In this document: one piece after another, positions 15,575 to 24,555 of the stretch | Numbering within the stretch: position 1 is the stretch's first letter | Layout: every line of letters starts with the position of its first letter | Source: Gammaproteobacteria bacterium | GTDB lineage: Bacteria > Pseudomonadota > Gammaproteobacteria > Steroidobacterales > Steroidobacteraceae | NCBI GenBank assembly: GCA_016707425.1 | Contig: JADJHU010000009.1 | Span: forward strand, 54,066-118,065 | Reading direction: 5' to 3' | Length of the DNA: 64,000 bases | Translations under genes and position numbers: made by a program | Notes under the pieces: generated by a model | What the model saw: the letters and a program-made list of their open reading frames with translations, nothing else | Told to the model about the DNA's origin: nothing | Database searches by the model: none

Positions 15575-16135
15575 ATGACTCGATCGATCCAGATCATGGG
15601 GGCACTGCTCGCGCTCGCCTTCAGCGGCAATGGCCTTGCTGCTTCCGAGACCCAGACCTACTCAGACGATGAAGTCGTCAAGGAGGCGAACGAGTTCTTC
15701 GCAACCGGCGCGCGTGAGCTCGGCCAGGTGCTGGAGAAGGTCCTCAAGGAGAAGGGACACCCCGTCGCCATCATCCGTGGCGAGGAGGCCGGTGGTGCCA
15801 TCGGAGTCGGCCTGCGGTATGGCCACGGCGAGCTCACCTTCAAGAGTGGCGGCGCGCAGAAGATCTTTTGGCAGGGCCCTTCCATCGGCTTCGACCTGGG
15901 CGGCAACGCGGTGAAGGTCTTTGCGCTGGTTTACGACCTGCCTTCGGCGGATGCCCTGTTCAAGCGCTTTCCGGGCGTCGATGGCAGCCTGTACTTCATC
16001 GGGGGCTTCGGCGTGAACTACGTGCAGCGCGACTCCACGGTGATCGCGCCCGTGCGCTTCGGCGTCGGCTGGCGCCAGGGCCTGAACCTGGGCTATATGA
16101 ACTTCTCCCGCAAGAAGCGCTTCAACCCCTTCTGA
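15575..16135 (+). CDS. DUF1134 (EipA-like) envelope protein
   Basis: This is a 186-residue secreted protein with a signal peptide over about residues 1-23 (IMGALLALAFSGNGLAAS, cleavage after LAA). The mature part, YSDDEVVKEANEFFATGARELGQ followed by a Gly-rich beta region (GGAIGVGLRYGHGEL, IGFDLGGNAVKVFALVY, SLYFIGGFGVNYVQR), fits the DUF1134 family. The Brucella member of that family, EipA, is a periplasmic protein needed for envelope integrity. ATG 15575 was chosen because the signal peptide begins there. It is followed after 32 bases by the aminotransferase gene. Confidence 0.8.
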   Translation: MTRSIQIMGALLALAFSGNGLAASETQTYSDDEVVKEANEFFATGARELGQVLEKVLKEKGHPVAIIRGEEAGGAIGVGLRYGHGELTFKSGGAQKIFWQGPSIGFDLGGNAVKVFALVYDLPSADALFKRFPGVDGSLYFIGGFGVNYVQRDSTVIAPVRFGVGWRQGLNLGYMNFSRKKRFNPF

Positions 16136-16167
16136 TCCCGCCCCCCGGGGAAGGGCAGGCATTGTGC

Positions 16168-17586
16168 ATGGCAGACATGATTGACCTGGCCGCCCCGGAA
16201 GACAGCGTGCGGTCGCCCGCTGCGCAAGTGCGCAGGTTGCCCCGCTCCGTGGAGTGGGCGAGCGCCTGTGCGGAGCGCGCGCCGCGAGTGCGGGGCCCGT
16301 TTCCCGGTCCCCGTTCGCTCGCGCTGCGCGCGCGCTGCCTGGCGGGCGAGTTCGGCTCGTACCCCTGGGTCGACCGGGTGCCGGTTGCGTTCGAAACCGG
16401 GCAGGGCGTCACGCTCACCGATGCCGACGACAATGTCTACATCGATCTGACGCACGGCCACCTCGGCGCAGCCCTCGGGCATGCGAATCCCGAGGTGATC
16501 GAGGCCGTGCATCGCCAGCTCGGCAGGCTCAGTCATGTGCGCAACCAGCCTTCCGGGATTCGCGCCGAGCTGCAGGAGACGCTTGCCGGCATCACGCCGG
16601 GCGATCTCAACCTGATGGCGTTCTACAGCAGCGGCACGGAAGCAGCCGAAGGGGCGATGCGCGTTGCGCGTGCCGTCACGGGTGGGCATGAGTTCGTCTC
16701 GTTCTATGGCGATTACCACGGGCGCACGACGGGCGCGATCGGCACGTCCATCGGCTCGCGGATGACCGGCCCGCGCCCCGGCGGCTTCATCAGCGTTCCG
16801 AACGCATACTGCCATCGCTGTGAGTTCGGTCTGCAGCCCTCGAGCTGCGGTCTTCACTGCCTCGATTTCGCGGAGCGCGCCATCCACATGAACAGCCATG
16901 GCGCGCTGGCCGGCATCGTGGCCGAGCCGATCACGAATGCCAGTGGTGCGCGGGTCTTTCCGGACGGATATCTTCGCGGCCTGCGCGACATCGCCGACCG
17001 GACCGGCGCGCTCCTGATCTTCGACGAACATGCGACGGGCCTGGGCCGCACGGGGCGGATGTGGGGCGGTGACCATGAGGGCGTGGTCCCGGATGTGATC
17101 TATTTCGGCAAGTATCTCGGCAATGGCTATCCGGTCACGGTCGTTGCGACCCGCGAGGCGTATCGCGAGGTCCTCGCACCGGAGCGCCAGGGCAGTACGC
17201 ATGGCGGGCAGCCGCTCGCCTGTGCGGCCGCGCTCGCATCGGTCCAGATCCTGCTGCGGGACAATCTTGCCGAGCACGCGCGCCTGACAGGCGATAAATG
17301 CCTCGCCTACATGCAGGGCGTGGCCGGGAGACACGCCATCGTCGGTATCGGGCAGGGCAGAGGGCTGCAGCTCGGCTACGAGTTCGTCGACCCGAAGACC
17401 GGTGTGCCTTCATCCGAGGTGGTCGATGCAGTTTACAAGGCTGCAATGGCGCGCGGCATCGTGACGTCTCCGGTGGGCCCGACATTGCGGGTGTCGCCGA
17501 TGATGGTGACGTCTGAAGCGGTGGCGCTGAAGGCGCTGAGGATTCTGGAGGAGGCCATTGCCGAGGTCGGGAGCCGACTTGCCTGA
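16168..17586 (+). CDS. Class III pyridoxal-phosphate aminotransferase
   Basis: This is a 472-residue fold-type I, class III aminotransferase (GabT/HemL/omega-transaminase group). PLP-binding features are FYSSGTEAAEGAMRVAR (about 152-168), YHGRTTGAIG (about 184), LIFDEHATGLGRTGRMW (aspartate that holds the pyridine nitrogen), and YFGKYLGNGYPVT with the Schiff-base lysine. The CHRCEF...CGLHC cluster near residue 215-235 is an unusual cysteine-rich insertion. ATG 16168 follows AAGGGCAGG. It would transfer an amino group between an amine or amino acid and a keto acid or semialdehyde. The next gene is a phosphotransferase; similar pairs occur in phospho-amine lyase/aminotransferase systems, but the substrate is unknown. 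Confidence 0.88.
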   Translation: MADMIDLAAPEDSVRSPAAQVRRLPRSVEWASACAERAPRVRGPFPGPRSLALRARCLAGEFGSYPWVDRVPVAFETGQGVTLTDADDNVYIDLTHGHLGAALGHANPEVIEAVHRQLGRLSHVRNQPSGIRAELQETLAGITPGDLNLMAFYSSGTEAAEGAMRVARAVTGGHEFVSFYGDYHGRTTGAIGTSIGSRMTGPRPGGFISVPNAYCHRCEFGLQPSSCGLHCLDFAERAIHMNSHGALAGIVAEPITNASGARVFPDGYLRGLRDIADRTGALLIFDEHATGLGRTGRMWGGDHEGVVPDVIYFGKYLGNGYPVTVVATREAYREVLAPERQGSTHGGQPLACAAALASVQILLRDNLAEHARLTGDKCLAYMQGVAGRHAIVGIGQGRGLQLGYEFVDPKTGVPSSEVVDAVYKAAMARGIVTSPVGPTLRVSPMMVTSEAVALKALRILEEAIAEVGSRLA

Positions 17587-17599
17587 GTCCCCGGGCGAC

Positions 17600-18676
17600 A
17601 TGGATTTCCTCGTCTCGCCGAGCGAGCGGATCGGCGAGTACGCTGCGCCCCTGACGGACTGGTTCGCGTCGAAGCTTGCGCCGGCGCACGATGTGCGGGT
17701 TGCCGCGGTGTCCAGCCCGACGACCAACGGCGGATCGAGTACCACCCTGTTCGTGACGGTGGAGCTGCGTGAAGGCGAGCCCACGGCTCGTGAATTCGTG
17801 GTCCGGCTCAAGCCCGTTTCCTACAGGCTCTTTCTGAGGGACAACTTCGAGGCGCAGTTCCACCTTCTGAAGCACCTGGCGGAGCACACGGATGTGCCCG
17901 TGCCGAAGGTCCACTTCCTCGAACCCGATCCGGCGATCCTGGGCGCGCCATTCATGGTGATGGACCGGGTCGTGGGCGACGTTCCCCCGGACTATCCGCC
18001 ATTTCACGCCAGGGGTTTCCTCTACGATGCGTCACTGGATCAGCGCCGCCGGCTCTGGGACAGCGCGCTGCAGACGATGGCCCGTGTTGCGCGGGTCGAT
18101 GTGGAGCGCCTTCCGCAGATCGTCGAGCGGCGGGAAGGTGAGAGCGGACCGGAAGAAAACCTGCGCCACTGGACCGACATGCTTGCCTGGGTGTGCGGGA
18201 AGGAACCGCCGCCACTGCTCGAGGCGACTGCCGCCTGGCTCCGGAGGCACATGCCGAAGGGACTGCACACGGGCCTTTCGTGGGGCGATGCGCGTGTCGG
18301 CAACATGATCTTCCGGGACTGGCAGTGTGTGGCCGCCATTGACTGGGAGACGATCACGCTGGCCGGTCCGGAGCTCGATCTCGCGCACTGGCTCCTGATG
18401 GATGATTTCTGGTCAAAGTACCTGGGCTTCGAGCCTCTGGCCGGCCTGCCTTCGAGGGACGAAACGATCCGGCGATGGGAAGACCTGACCGGATTCAGAG
18501 CGCAACACCTGGACTGGCACGAAGTGCTGGCCGCATGGCGGCTGTGCATCATCTACGAGCGGGTCTGCCAGCTGAAGGGTGCCGCTGCAGGGCTTCGGGA
18601 TGAAACCGGCGATACGCTCGGCATCCACCAGCTGCGCGAGACTTTCGATCGACACGGCGTCGATCCGCTTCACTGA
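17600..18676 (+). CDS. APH/ACAD10-like phosphotransferase family protein
   Basis: This 358-residue protein has the aminoglycoside phosphotransferase/choline kinase fold. The N-lobe has FVVRLKP, with the ATP lysine, and MVMDRVVGD as hinge. The catalytic loop is LSWGDARVGNMIF (about 240-252), with Asp and Asn retained but Trp in place of the usual His before GD. AAIDWETITLAGPELDLAHW is the metal-binding DW/DLA region. ATG 17600 lies 13 bases after the aminotransferase stop. A TTG at 17558 with GGAGGAGG just upstream is an alternative start that overlaps the aminotransferase gene. Relatives act on small alcohols or hydroxyacyl-CoAs. It may cooperate with the aminotransferase. Confidence 0.85.
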   Translation: MDFLVSPSERIGEYAAPLTDWFASKLAPAHDVRVAAVSSPTTNGGSSTTLFVTVELREGEPTAREFVVRLKPVSYRLFLRDNFEAQFHLLKHLAEHTDVPVPKVHFLEPDPAILGAPFMVMDRVVGDVPPDYPPFHARGFLYDASLDQRRRLWDSALQTMARVARVDVERLPQIVERREGESGPEENLRHWTDMLAWVCGKEPPPLLEATAAWLRRHMPKGLHTGLSWGDARVGNMIFRDWQCVAAIDWETITLAGPELDLAHWLLMDDFWSKYLGFEPLAGLPSRDETIRRWEDLTGFRAQHLDWHEVLAAWRLCIIYERVCQLKGAAAGLRDETGDTLGIHQLRETFDRHGVDPLH

Positions 18677-18692
18677 CCGGCGAAGAACAAAA

Positions 18693-18724
18693 AAGCCGCC
18701 CGACCCTTCCGGACCGGGCGGCTT
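18693..18724 (-). terminator. Intrinsic terminator of the second TonB-dependent receptor
   Basis: A perfect 10-base stem, AAGCCGCCCG with CGGGCGGCTT, closes a 12-base loop. On the minus strand the stem is followed by a T-run (TTTTTTGTTC), which is the termination signal for the leftward receptor gene ending at 18754. On the plus strand no T-run follows. Confidence 0.8.
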
Positions 18725-18753
18725 GATCCAGGGCGGCTATGCGTGCAGCCGCT

Positions 18754-21159
18754 CTACCACTTGTACTCGGCCGTCACCGCATAGGTCCGTGGCTCACGCC
18801 AGTTGACGTTGCGGAACATGCCGAAGTCGATGCCGCCCAGCTGATTGTCTTCGTTCGTGAGGTTGCGGCCCCAGAGCGAGAGGTTCAGCGTGCCGGTACC
18901 GGCGGGAACTCCCGCGAGCAGGAGGCGCGCGTTCAGGTTTCTCTGCGCAGGGATGGCGTCCGTGTCCGCCCAGTACTGCCCGCCGATGTTCGCCGCCGTG
19001 CGCGACTCGTTGACGGCGTAGAGGTAGGTGCTCGCCGTGTAGGTGTAGTCGAGGAGCGCGCGGAGCTCGCCCCAGCTGCCGCGCGCCAGCCGCCCGTCCA
19101 GATTCAGGTTGACGGTGTGCTCGGGTGCGAAGGGCGGGAGCCGGTTCGATGCCGTATCGACGACGCGCGTGCCGTCGGTCCGGCACATGTTTCCGAAACC
19201 GGGAATCGTCGCGCAGACGATCGGGTTGTCGGGATACTTGTCGTACTTGGCATCGAGATAGCCGTAGCCGAGCTGCACCTGCCAGCCGTCGGCGATCAGC
19301 AGGATGCCTTCGATCTCCACGCCCCGGTACGTAGACTCACCTGCGTTCACCACCAGCGACTGGGTCGTGCCCGGCAGGAGCTGCGTCAGCTGCTGGTCGG
19401 TGATGTCGGTGTTGTAGACCGAGACGTTCAGGCGTGCACGGCCGTCGAGCAGCGTGGACTTCATGCCCACCTCGGTGGATACCGAAGTCTGCGGCTGGAA
19501 GGGCTTGACGACCCGCGGATCGGCCACCTCCGAGCTGAAGCCGCCGCTCTGGAAGCCCTTGGAGATGCGGGCGTAGAAGTTCAGGTTCTCGTTCGGCTTG
19601 AAGGAGATCGCCCCCATCGGCGTCGTGCCGCTGAAGTCGGCGCTGTAGGGCGTGAAGGGCAGCGTCCCGCTCGCGGTATCGGAGAGGAAGGGTCCACCGA
19701 AGCCGGTGGTGAGATAGCGGTGGGTCCAGCCGCTCTTCTCCTCCTTCGTGTAACGCACGCCGAGCGTCGCAGTCCACTGGTCCGTGATGCGGTAGTCGCC
19801 TTGCGCGAAGCCCGCCTTCGCGCGTGTGCTCGAGGTGTATTCCGAACGCTGGGTGGGTTGCCCGAACAGCGTGAACAGCTGGTTCCCGGTCGACAGACCA
19901 TCGTCCTTGAAGTAGTAGAGGCCGACGACGTAGTTGAAGCGGTCACGGTTGCCGATCCACTGCAGCTCGTGGGAATCCTGCTGATACTGCGTGTGCCGGT
20001 TGTAATAGGTGGTCATGCCCCAGAACGCCGGGAAGGGAGCTGCGAGTCCGGTTGCGGTCGCCGCCAGCGGCGTCCCGTCCAGATCCTGCCGGTCCTCGTA
20101 GCTCAGGAGGCGCCGTGCCCCGATGTACTTGACCTCGTCCCGATCGCCCACCTGCCAGCTCAGCGTGAGCGAGTGCGCGTTGGTTTTCGCATCTTCGGAA
20201 ATGGGTCCGCTGCCATTGGTGCTGACCTTGTCCGGGCGCGAGGTGCGCACGTAAGGGGTGAGTGCGTTCTGGATCGCGGTGGTGAGCTGCAGGGCCGCGG
20301 CTCCACCGAACGACGGTGCGAAGGCCGGGCCGAGGACCGTCGGGAAGGTTCCGCTCCAGCCACTCGTTGCCAGGAGGCTCGTGGGATTCGGCGTGTTGTG
20401 TGCGCTCGAGTAGTCGAAGTTGTAGACGGCACGGAAGCGGTCCGTGAAGTCGAGCTTCACGGCGGCGCGTGCCGCGTTGGAATCGACGGCGCCCAGGTCG
20501 GGCCCCGTGAGATTCTCCGCCCAGCCGTCACGCTGTTCCTTGCGCGCACCGAGGCTGACGCTCGCGATGCCGAAGCGTGGCAGGTCGACGTTGGCCTTGA
20601 TCACGCGGTGATCGAAATTGCCTGCCTCGACGCCGACGCTGCCCGGAACTTGCCTGAGGCTGACGCGTGATGAAGTTGATGGCGCCGCCTCCGTGTTTCT
20701 CCCGAAGAGCGTGCCCTGGGGTCCGCGCAGCACTTCGACCCGCTCGATGTCGACCACATCGAAGACGCTGCCCTGGGATTTGCCGAGGTAGACACCGTCT
20801 AGATAGAGGCCGACTCTCGGATCGAACCAGATCGCCGGCTGTCCGGCCACGCTGCCGCGGATGCTGACCGTGGAAATCAGGCGGGCACCCTGGTTCGGAC
20901 GAACCATCACGTTGGGTGCCATGGCGTTCAGTGTTTCGACGCTGTTCACGCCGCGCTGCTGGAGCTGCTCGCTGGTCATGGCCGTGATCGAGATCGGCAC
21001 ATCCTGCAGCTTCTCCTCGCGCTTCTGCGCGGTGACCACCACTTCCTGGAGCACCGTGCCCGATGGGGCGCTCTCCTGCGCCCGCGTCGCCTGCGGGAGC
21101 CATGCGGCGCAGACCGCGGCCGCAACACTGAGCACGCCGATTCGACGATCTATCTTCAT
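18754..21159 (-). CDS. TonB-dependent outer membrane receptor with a compensated frameshift in the plug
   Basis: This is an 801-residue TonB-dependent receptor. It has a signal peptide (MKIDRRIGVLSVAAAVCAAW...RAQ), a TonB-box-like EVVVTAQKREE segment, a plug with VSIRGS and VEVLRGPQGTLFGRNT, and a large barrel ending in YKW. ATG 21159 has AGGGGAA upstream. The plug motif that should read GGAINFITRQP after GRNT is instead EAAPSTSSRVSLRQVPG. The expected motif is present in the next frame from about 20688 down to 20645, after which the original frame resumes. This equals one missing base near 20688 and one extra base in the CCC at 20642-20644. The ligand is unknown. The gene ends at a strong hairpin terminator. 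Confidence 0.88.
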   Translation of the reverse strand: MKIDRRIGVLSVAAAVCAAWLPQATRAQESAPSGTVLQEVVVTAQKREEKLQDVPISITAMTSEQLQQRGVNSVETLNAMAPNVMVRPNQGARLISTVSIRGSVAGQPAIWFDPRVGLYLDGVYLGKSQGSVFDVVDIERVEVLRGPQGTLFGRNTEAAPSTSSRVSLRQVPGSVGVEAGNFDHRVIKANVDLPRFGIASVSLGARKEQRDGWAENLTGPDLGAVDSNAARAAVKLDFTDRFRAVYNFDYSSAHNTPNPTSLLATSGWSGTFPTVLGPAFAPSFGGAAALQLTTAIQNALTPYVRTSRPDKVSTNGSGPISEDAKTNAHSLTLSWQVGDRDEVKYIGARRLLSYEDRQDLDGTPLAATATGLAAPFPAFWGMTTYYNRHTQYQQDSHELQWIGNRDRFNYVVGLYYFKDDGLSTGNQLFTLFGQPTQRSEYTSSTRAKAGFAQGDYRITDQWTATLGVRYTKEEKSGWTHRYLTTGFGGPFLSDTASGTLPFTPYSADFSGTTPMGAISFKPNENLNFYARISKGFQSGGFSSEVADPRVVKPFQPQTSVSTEVGMKSTLLDGRARLNVSVYNTDITDQQLTQLLPGTTQSLVVNAGESTYRGVEIEGILLIADGWQVQLGYGYLDAKYDKYPDNPIVCATIPGFGNMCRTDGTRVVDTASNRLPPFAPEHTVNLNLDGRLARGSWGELRALLDYTYTASTYLYAVNESRTAANIGGQYWADTDAIPAQRNLNARLLLAGVPAGTGTLNLSLWGRNLTNEDNQLGGIDFGMFRNVNWREPRTYAVTAEYKW

Positions 21160-21388
21160 CGTTTTTCCCCTGTGCAGTCGAAACAACAAATGCAGCTTTG
21201 CGATCCCGGTTGCCCGGATGCGCGATGAGACTCAGGCTAGACTCACAGGAAATACAGGATTCGTCAACAAAGGCTTGACTCCGCGCCCTATGGCGGTCGA
21301 TGTGGCGAAAGTACAACGGACCGGGTTCCGCTCGGGCATTCCCCCGGTCGCGGCGCGCCGGTGCGGCCGGCGCTGCTAGGATGTGCCG

Positions 21389-24310
21389 ATGCCATCCGAA
21401 GGACCGGGCCCGGCGAGCACGGCGCTCGAGCAGCATGCCGACCGGGCCCTGCAGGCCATCGGCGAGCACGAGCCGGCGGCGCGAGCCCTGGCGACCGCAT
21501 CCGCTGAGCTGCGCCAGTCGGTACACCGTGTGCTGGCCTGCAGCGACTTCGTCGCGCGGTCCTGCGCACGCGATGCGTCGCTGCTGCCGGCGCTGCTTGC
21601 CGCGGATGTGCCTGGGCGCGAGCGCTCGCGTGCGGATTTTTCTGCAGCGGCGCATGAGCTGGCGGAGGCCGTCCCGGCGTCGGCCGGGGCGGATTCGAGT
21701 GCAGTCGAGACGGCCTTCATGGCCGCGCTGCGGCGCTGGCGGCGCAGAGAGATGGTCCGCATCGCCTGGCGGGATCTGGCGGGCTGGGCACCCCTCGAAC
21801 AGACACTGGCCGAGCTTTCAGCCTTCGCCGACGCTGCCGTGCAGTGCGCGTGCGCGTTCGCGGACCGCGAACTGCGGGCGCTCTACGGGACCCCGCGCTC
21901 GCCGGGCGGCAGCGAGCAGCAGCTCGTCGTCCTCGCCATGGGCAAGCTCGGGGGCGAGGAGCTCAATTTCTCGTCCGACATCGATCTCGTGTTCCTTTTT
22001 CCGGAGCACGGCGAGACCGATGGCCACCGCGCGATTGCCAACGAGGAGTACTTCGTGCGCCTCGGACAACGGCTCACACGACTGCTGGCGGCACCGACCG
22101 AGGAGGGCATCGTCTTCCGCGTGGATCTTCGCCTGCGCCCCTTCGGCGACAGCGGACCGCTCGTCGCGAGCTTCGCCTCCTTCGAGGACTACCTGCAGCG
22201 TCACGGGCGTGACTGGGAGCGATATGCCTACGTGAAGGCGCGCGCGATCACGGGTGCCGAGCTCTACGCCGGGCTCTATGCCGACACGGTGCGTCCCTTC
22301 GTCTACCGGCGCTATCTCGATTTCGGCGTGTTCGAATCCCTGCGCGAGATGAAGGCCCTCATTGAACGCGAGGTCGAGCGCCGCGACCTGGCCGATCATC
22401 TGAAGCTCGGCCCCGGGGGGATCCGCGAGATCGAGTTCATCGTGCAGGCGCACCAGATCATCCGGGGCGGCCAGGATCGGCGCCTGCAGACGCCCGCGCT
22501 CCTGCGCGCCCTGCCGCTGCTCGGGGGTCGCAAACTCCTTCCGGAAGACGCGGTCGCGGAGCTGCGCGCCGCCTACGGGTTCCTGCGACGGCTCGAGAAC
22601 CGCCTGCAGATGCTCGCCGACGAGCAGACCCATACGCTGCCGGACGACGAGCTGGCGCGCGAACGGCTGGCTCTCGCCATGCAGATGCCTGGCTGGCCGG
22701 CACTCCTCGGCGAGCTCGATATGCACCGCCAGCGCGTGCAGCACCACTTCCACGCAGTCATCTTCAGCGCCTCGGCCTCGGACGGCCAGGGCGGCGAGGC
22801 GCAGCCGGGCGCCGAGCTCGGACGTCTCTGGGAGGCTCAGGCCGAGCCCGCGGCACTTGCCGACGCCCTGCGTGACTGCGGTGTGGCGGAGGCCGGGGAG
22901 GTGGCCCGCATGCTTGCGGATCTGCGTGATTCGAGCTTCGTGCGCCGCCTGGACGAGCGCGGGGCGCGACGCCTGCGAGCGTTGCTCCCCCGCCTGATCC
23001 TCGAGGCCGGGGCGGCTCGTGACCCGCTCGCGCTGCTGCGGCGGATTCTGCGCATCCTCGAGGCCATCGGCCAGCGCAGCACGTACTTCGCGCTGCTGCG
23101 CGACAGCGCCGCCGCGCGCCGGCGGCTCGTGGAGCTCTGCGGCTACGGGGATTTCCTCGCTGCACAGATCGCCTCGCATCCGCTGCTCCTCGACGAACTG
23201 CTGGACGAGCGGACGTTCTCCGGGCTGCCCGACCGCGCGCAGCTCGCTGCGGAGCTGCAGCTGCGGGTCGAGCAGGTGCCCGAGGACGACCCCGAGCGCC
23301 AGGTCGAGACGCTGTGCCACTTCCAGCGTGCCGCGGTCTTTCGCGTGGCAGTCGCCGATCTCACGGGACGCCTGCCGCTCATGCGGGTGAGCGACCGGCT
23401 GACCGAGATCGCCGAGCTCATTGTCGGGCAGGCCATGACGCTCGCCTGGCAGCAGATCACCGGGCAGTTCGGCGTTCCCATGTGCGGCAGTGGTGCGGCA
23501 CGGCGCGCGGTGCGTGTCTGCGCAGTCGGTTACGGCAAGCTCGGCGGCATCGAGCTTGGTTATACCTCGGACCTCGATCTGGTCTTTCTGCACGACTCGC
23601 TGGGCGAGTCCCAGGAGACCGAGGCGTCGAGGCCGCTCGACAACCAGCTGTTCTTCGTGCGCCTGGCCCAGCGCATCGTTCACCTGCTGACGATGCATTC
23701 AGCCGCCGGGCGGCTCTACGAGGTGGACGTGCGCCTGCGTCCGGGCGGCAAGGGCGGCATGCTCGTCACCAATATCGGTGCCTTCCGCGAGTATCAGCGC
23801 AGCGAGGCGTGGACCTGGGAGCACCAGGCTCTGCTGCACGCGCGCGCGGTCGCAGGCTCGGAGGAACTCTGCGCGGAGTTCGAGCGGCAGCGTCTCGAGG
23901 TCCTGAGCCATGACGTACGTCGCGCGACGCTCCGTGAGGAGGTGCGCACCATGCGCGAGCGCATGCGTCGCGAGCTCTCACGCGCGCAGCCGGGGCAGTT
24001 CGACGTCAAGCAGGACGCCGGCGGGATCGCGGACATCGAATTCCTCGCGCAGTACTGGGCGCTGCGCTGGGCGGCGAGCCACCCGCCGGTCGCGATGTTC
24101 TCCGACACGATCCGTGAGCTCGAGTCGGTGGCCTCGGCGGACCTCGTGCCCCAGGCGACGGTCGATGTGCTGACCGGAGCCTACCGCCGCTATCGCGAAT
24201 GCCTGCACCACCGCTCGCTGGAGGGTGCCGGGCCGGTCGTTGCGGCCGCGGAGTTCGCAGCCGAGCGGGCATCTGTCACGACGATCTGGGAAGCGACGTT
24301 CGGGCAGTAG
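21389..24310 (+). CDS. glnE: Bifunctional glutamine synthetase adenylyltransferase/deadenylase
   Basis: This 973-residue GlnE adenylylates and deadenylylates glutamine synthetase in response to PII and so sets nitrogen assimilation. Two nucleotidyltransferase domains are visible: the first has MGKLGGEELNFSSDIDLVFLF (about 190-210) and the second GYGKLGGIELGYTSDLDLVFL (about 715-735). Each is followed by the GlnD/GlnE linker helices (RPFVYRRYLDFGVFESLREMK and GGIADIEFLAQY). Length is normal for the family. ATG 21389 is chosen; GTG 21383 is an alternative. It is transcribed divergently from the receptor gene. Confidence 0.97.
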   Translation: MPSEGPGPASTALEQHADRALQAIGEHEPAARALATASAELRQSVHRVLACSDFVARSCARDASLLPALLAADVPGRERSRADFSAAAHELAEAVPASAGADSSAVETAFMAALRRWRRREMVRIAWRDLAGWAPLEQTLAELSAFADAAVQCACAFADRELRALYGTPRSPGGSEQQLVVLAMGKLGGEELNFSSDIDLVFLFPEHGETDGHRAIANEEYFVRLGQRLTRLLAAPTEEGIVFRVDLRLRPFGDSGPLVASFASFEDYLQRHGRDWERYAYVKARAITGAELYAGLYADTVRPFVYRRYLDFGVFESLREMKALIEREVERRDLADHLKLGPGGIREIEFIVQAHQIIRGGQDRRLQTPALLRALPLLGGRKLLPEDAVAELRAAYGFLRRLENRLQMLADEQTHTLPDDELARERLALAMQMPGWPALLGELDMHRQRVQHHFHAVIFSASASDGQGGEAQPGAELGRLWEAQAEPAALADALRDCGVAEAGEVARMLADLRDSSFVRRLDERGARRLRALLPRLILEAGAARDPLALLRRILRILEAIGQRSTYFALLRDSAAARRRLVELCGYGDFLAAQIASHPLLLDELLDERTFSGLPDRAQLAAELQLRVEQVPEDDPERQVETLCHFQRAAVFRVAVADLTGRLPLMRVSDRLTEIAELIVGQAMTLAWQQITGQFGVPMCGSGAARRAVRVCAVGYGKLGGIELGYTSDLDLVFLHDSLGESQETEASRPLDNQLFFVRLAQRIVHLLTMHSAAGRLYEVDVRLRPGGKGGMLVTNIGAFREYQRSEAWTWEHQALLHARAVAGSEELCAEFERQRLEVLSHDVRRATLREEVRTMRERMRRELSRAQPGQFDVKQDAGGIADIEFLAQYWALRWAASHPPVAMFSDTIRELESVASADLVPQATVDVLTGAYRRYRECLHHRSLEGAGPVVAAAEFAAERASVTTIWEATFGQ

Positions 24311-24331
24311 GGCAGGCATGCGGAGCCTGCG

Positions 24332-24337
24332 TATAAT
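24332..24337 (+). promoter_or_regulatory. Perfect -10 box 9 bases before the zinc-finger gene
   Basis: TATAAT stands alone in GC-rich DNA just after a small inverted repeat (GCAGGC and GCCTGC). Transcription would begin only a few bases before the ATG at 24347, giving an almost leaderless message. No good -35 box is seen. Confidence 0.35.
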
Positions 24338-24346
24338 CCGTCCATC

Positions 24347-24538
24347 ATGAATGCCCAGCCCCTGCTGTTGCCCAACGCGCAGACCGAGTACGAAGTCACC
24401 GTGGAGGATCTGCCGCTCTCCTGTCCGATGCCGCAGATGTCCCTGTGGAATTCCCACCCCCGCGTCTATCTTGCGATCGAGCAGACAGGTTCTGCCAAGT
24501 GCTCCTACTGCGGCGCCGAATACACGCTGAGGCGCTGA
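24347..24538 (+). CDS. Small zinc-finger domain protein (NDUFS6/zf-CHCC-like)
   Basis: This 63-residue protein contains the pattern LSCPMP...WNSHPRVYL...GSAKCSYCGAEYTL. This is the CHCC zinc-ribbon of the family found next to glycosyltransferases and related to the complex I accessory subunit NDUFS6. Zinc ligands would be C26 or so, the histidine in SHPRV, and the two cysteines of CSYC. It lies 36 bases after glnE, and the LPS genes begin about 1 kb downstream. Its exact role is not known; homologues are widespread as short conserved genes in proteobacteria. Confidence 0.85.
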   Translation: MNAQPLLLPNAQTEYEVTVEDLPLSCPMPQMSLWNSHPRVYLAIEQTGSAKCSYCGAEYTLRR

Positions 24539-24555
24539 GCCTCCAGTCCCGGACC

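Noticed and set aside
18739..20670. A 643-codon plus-strand open frame over the second TonB receptor
   Set aside because: Antisense shadow with repetitive Arg/Val/Glu composition and no recognisable domain.
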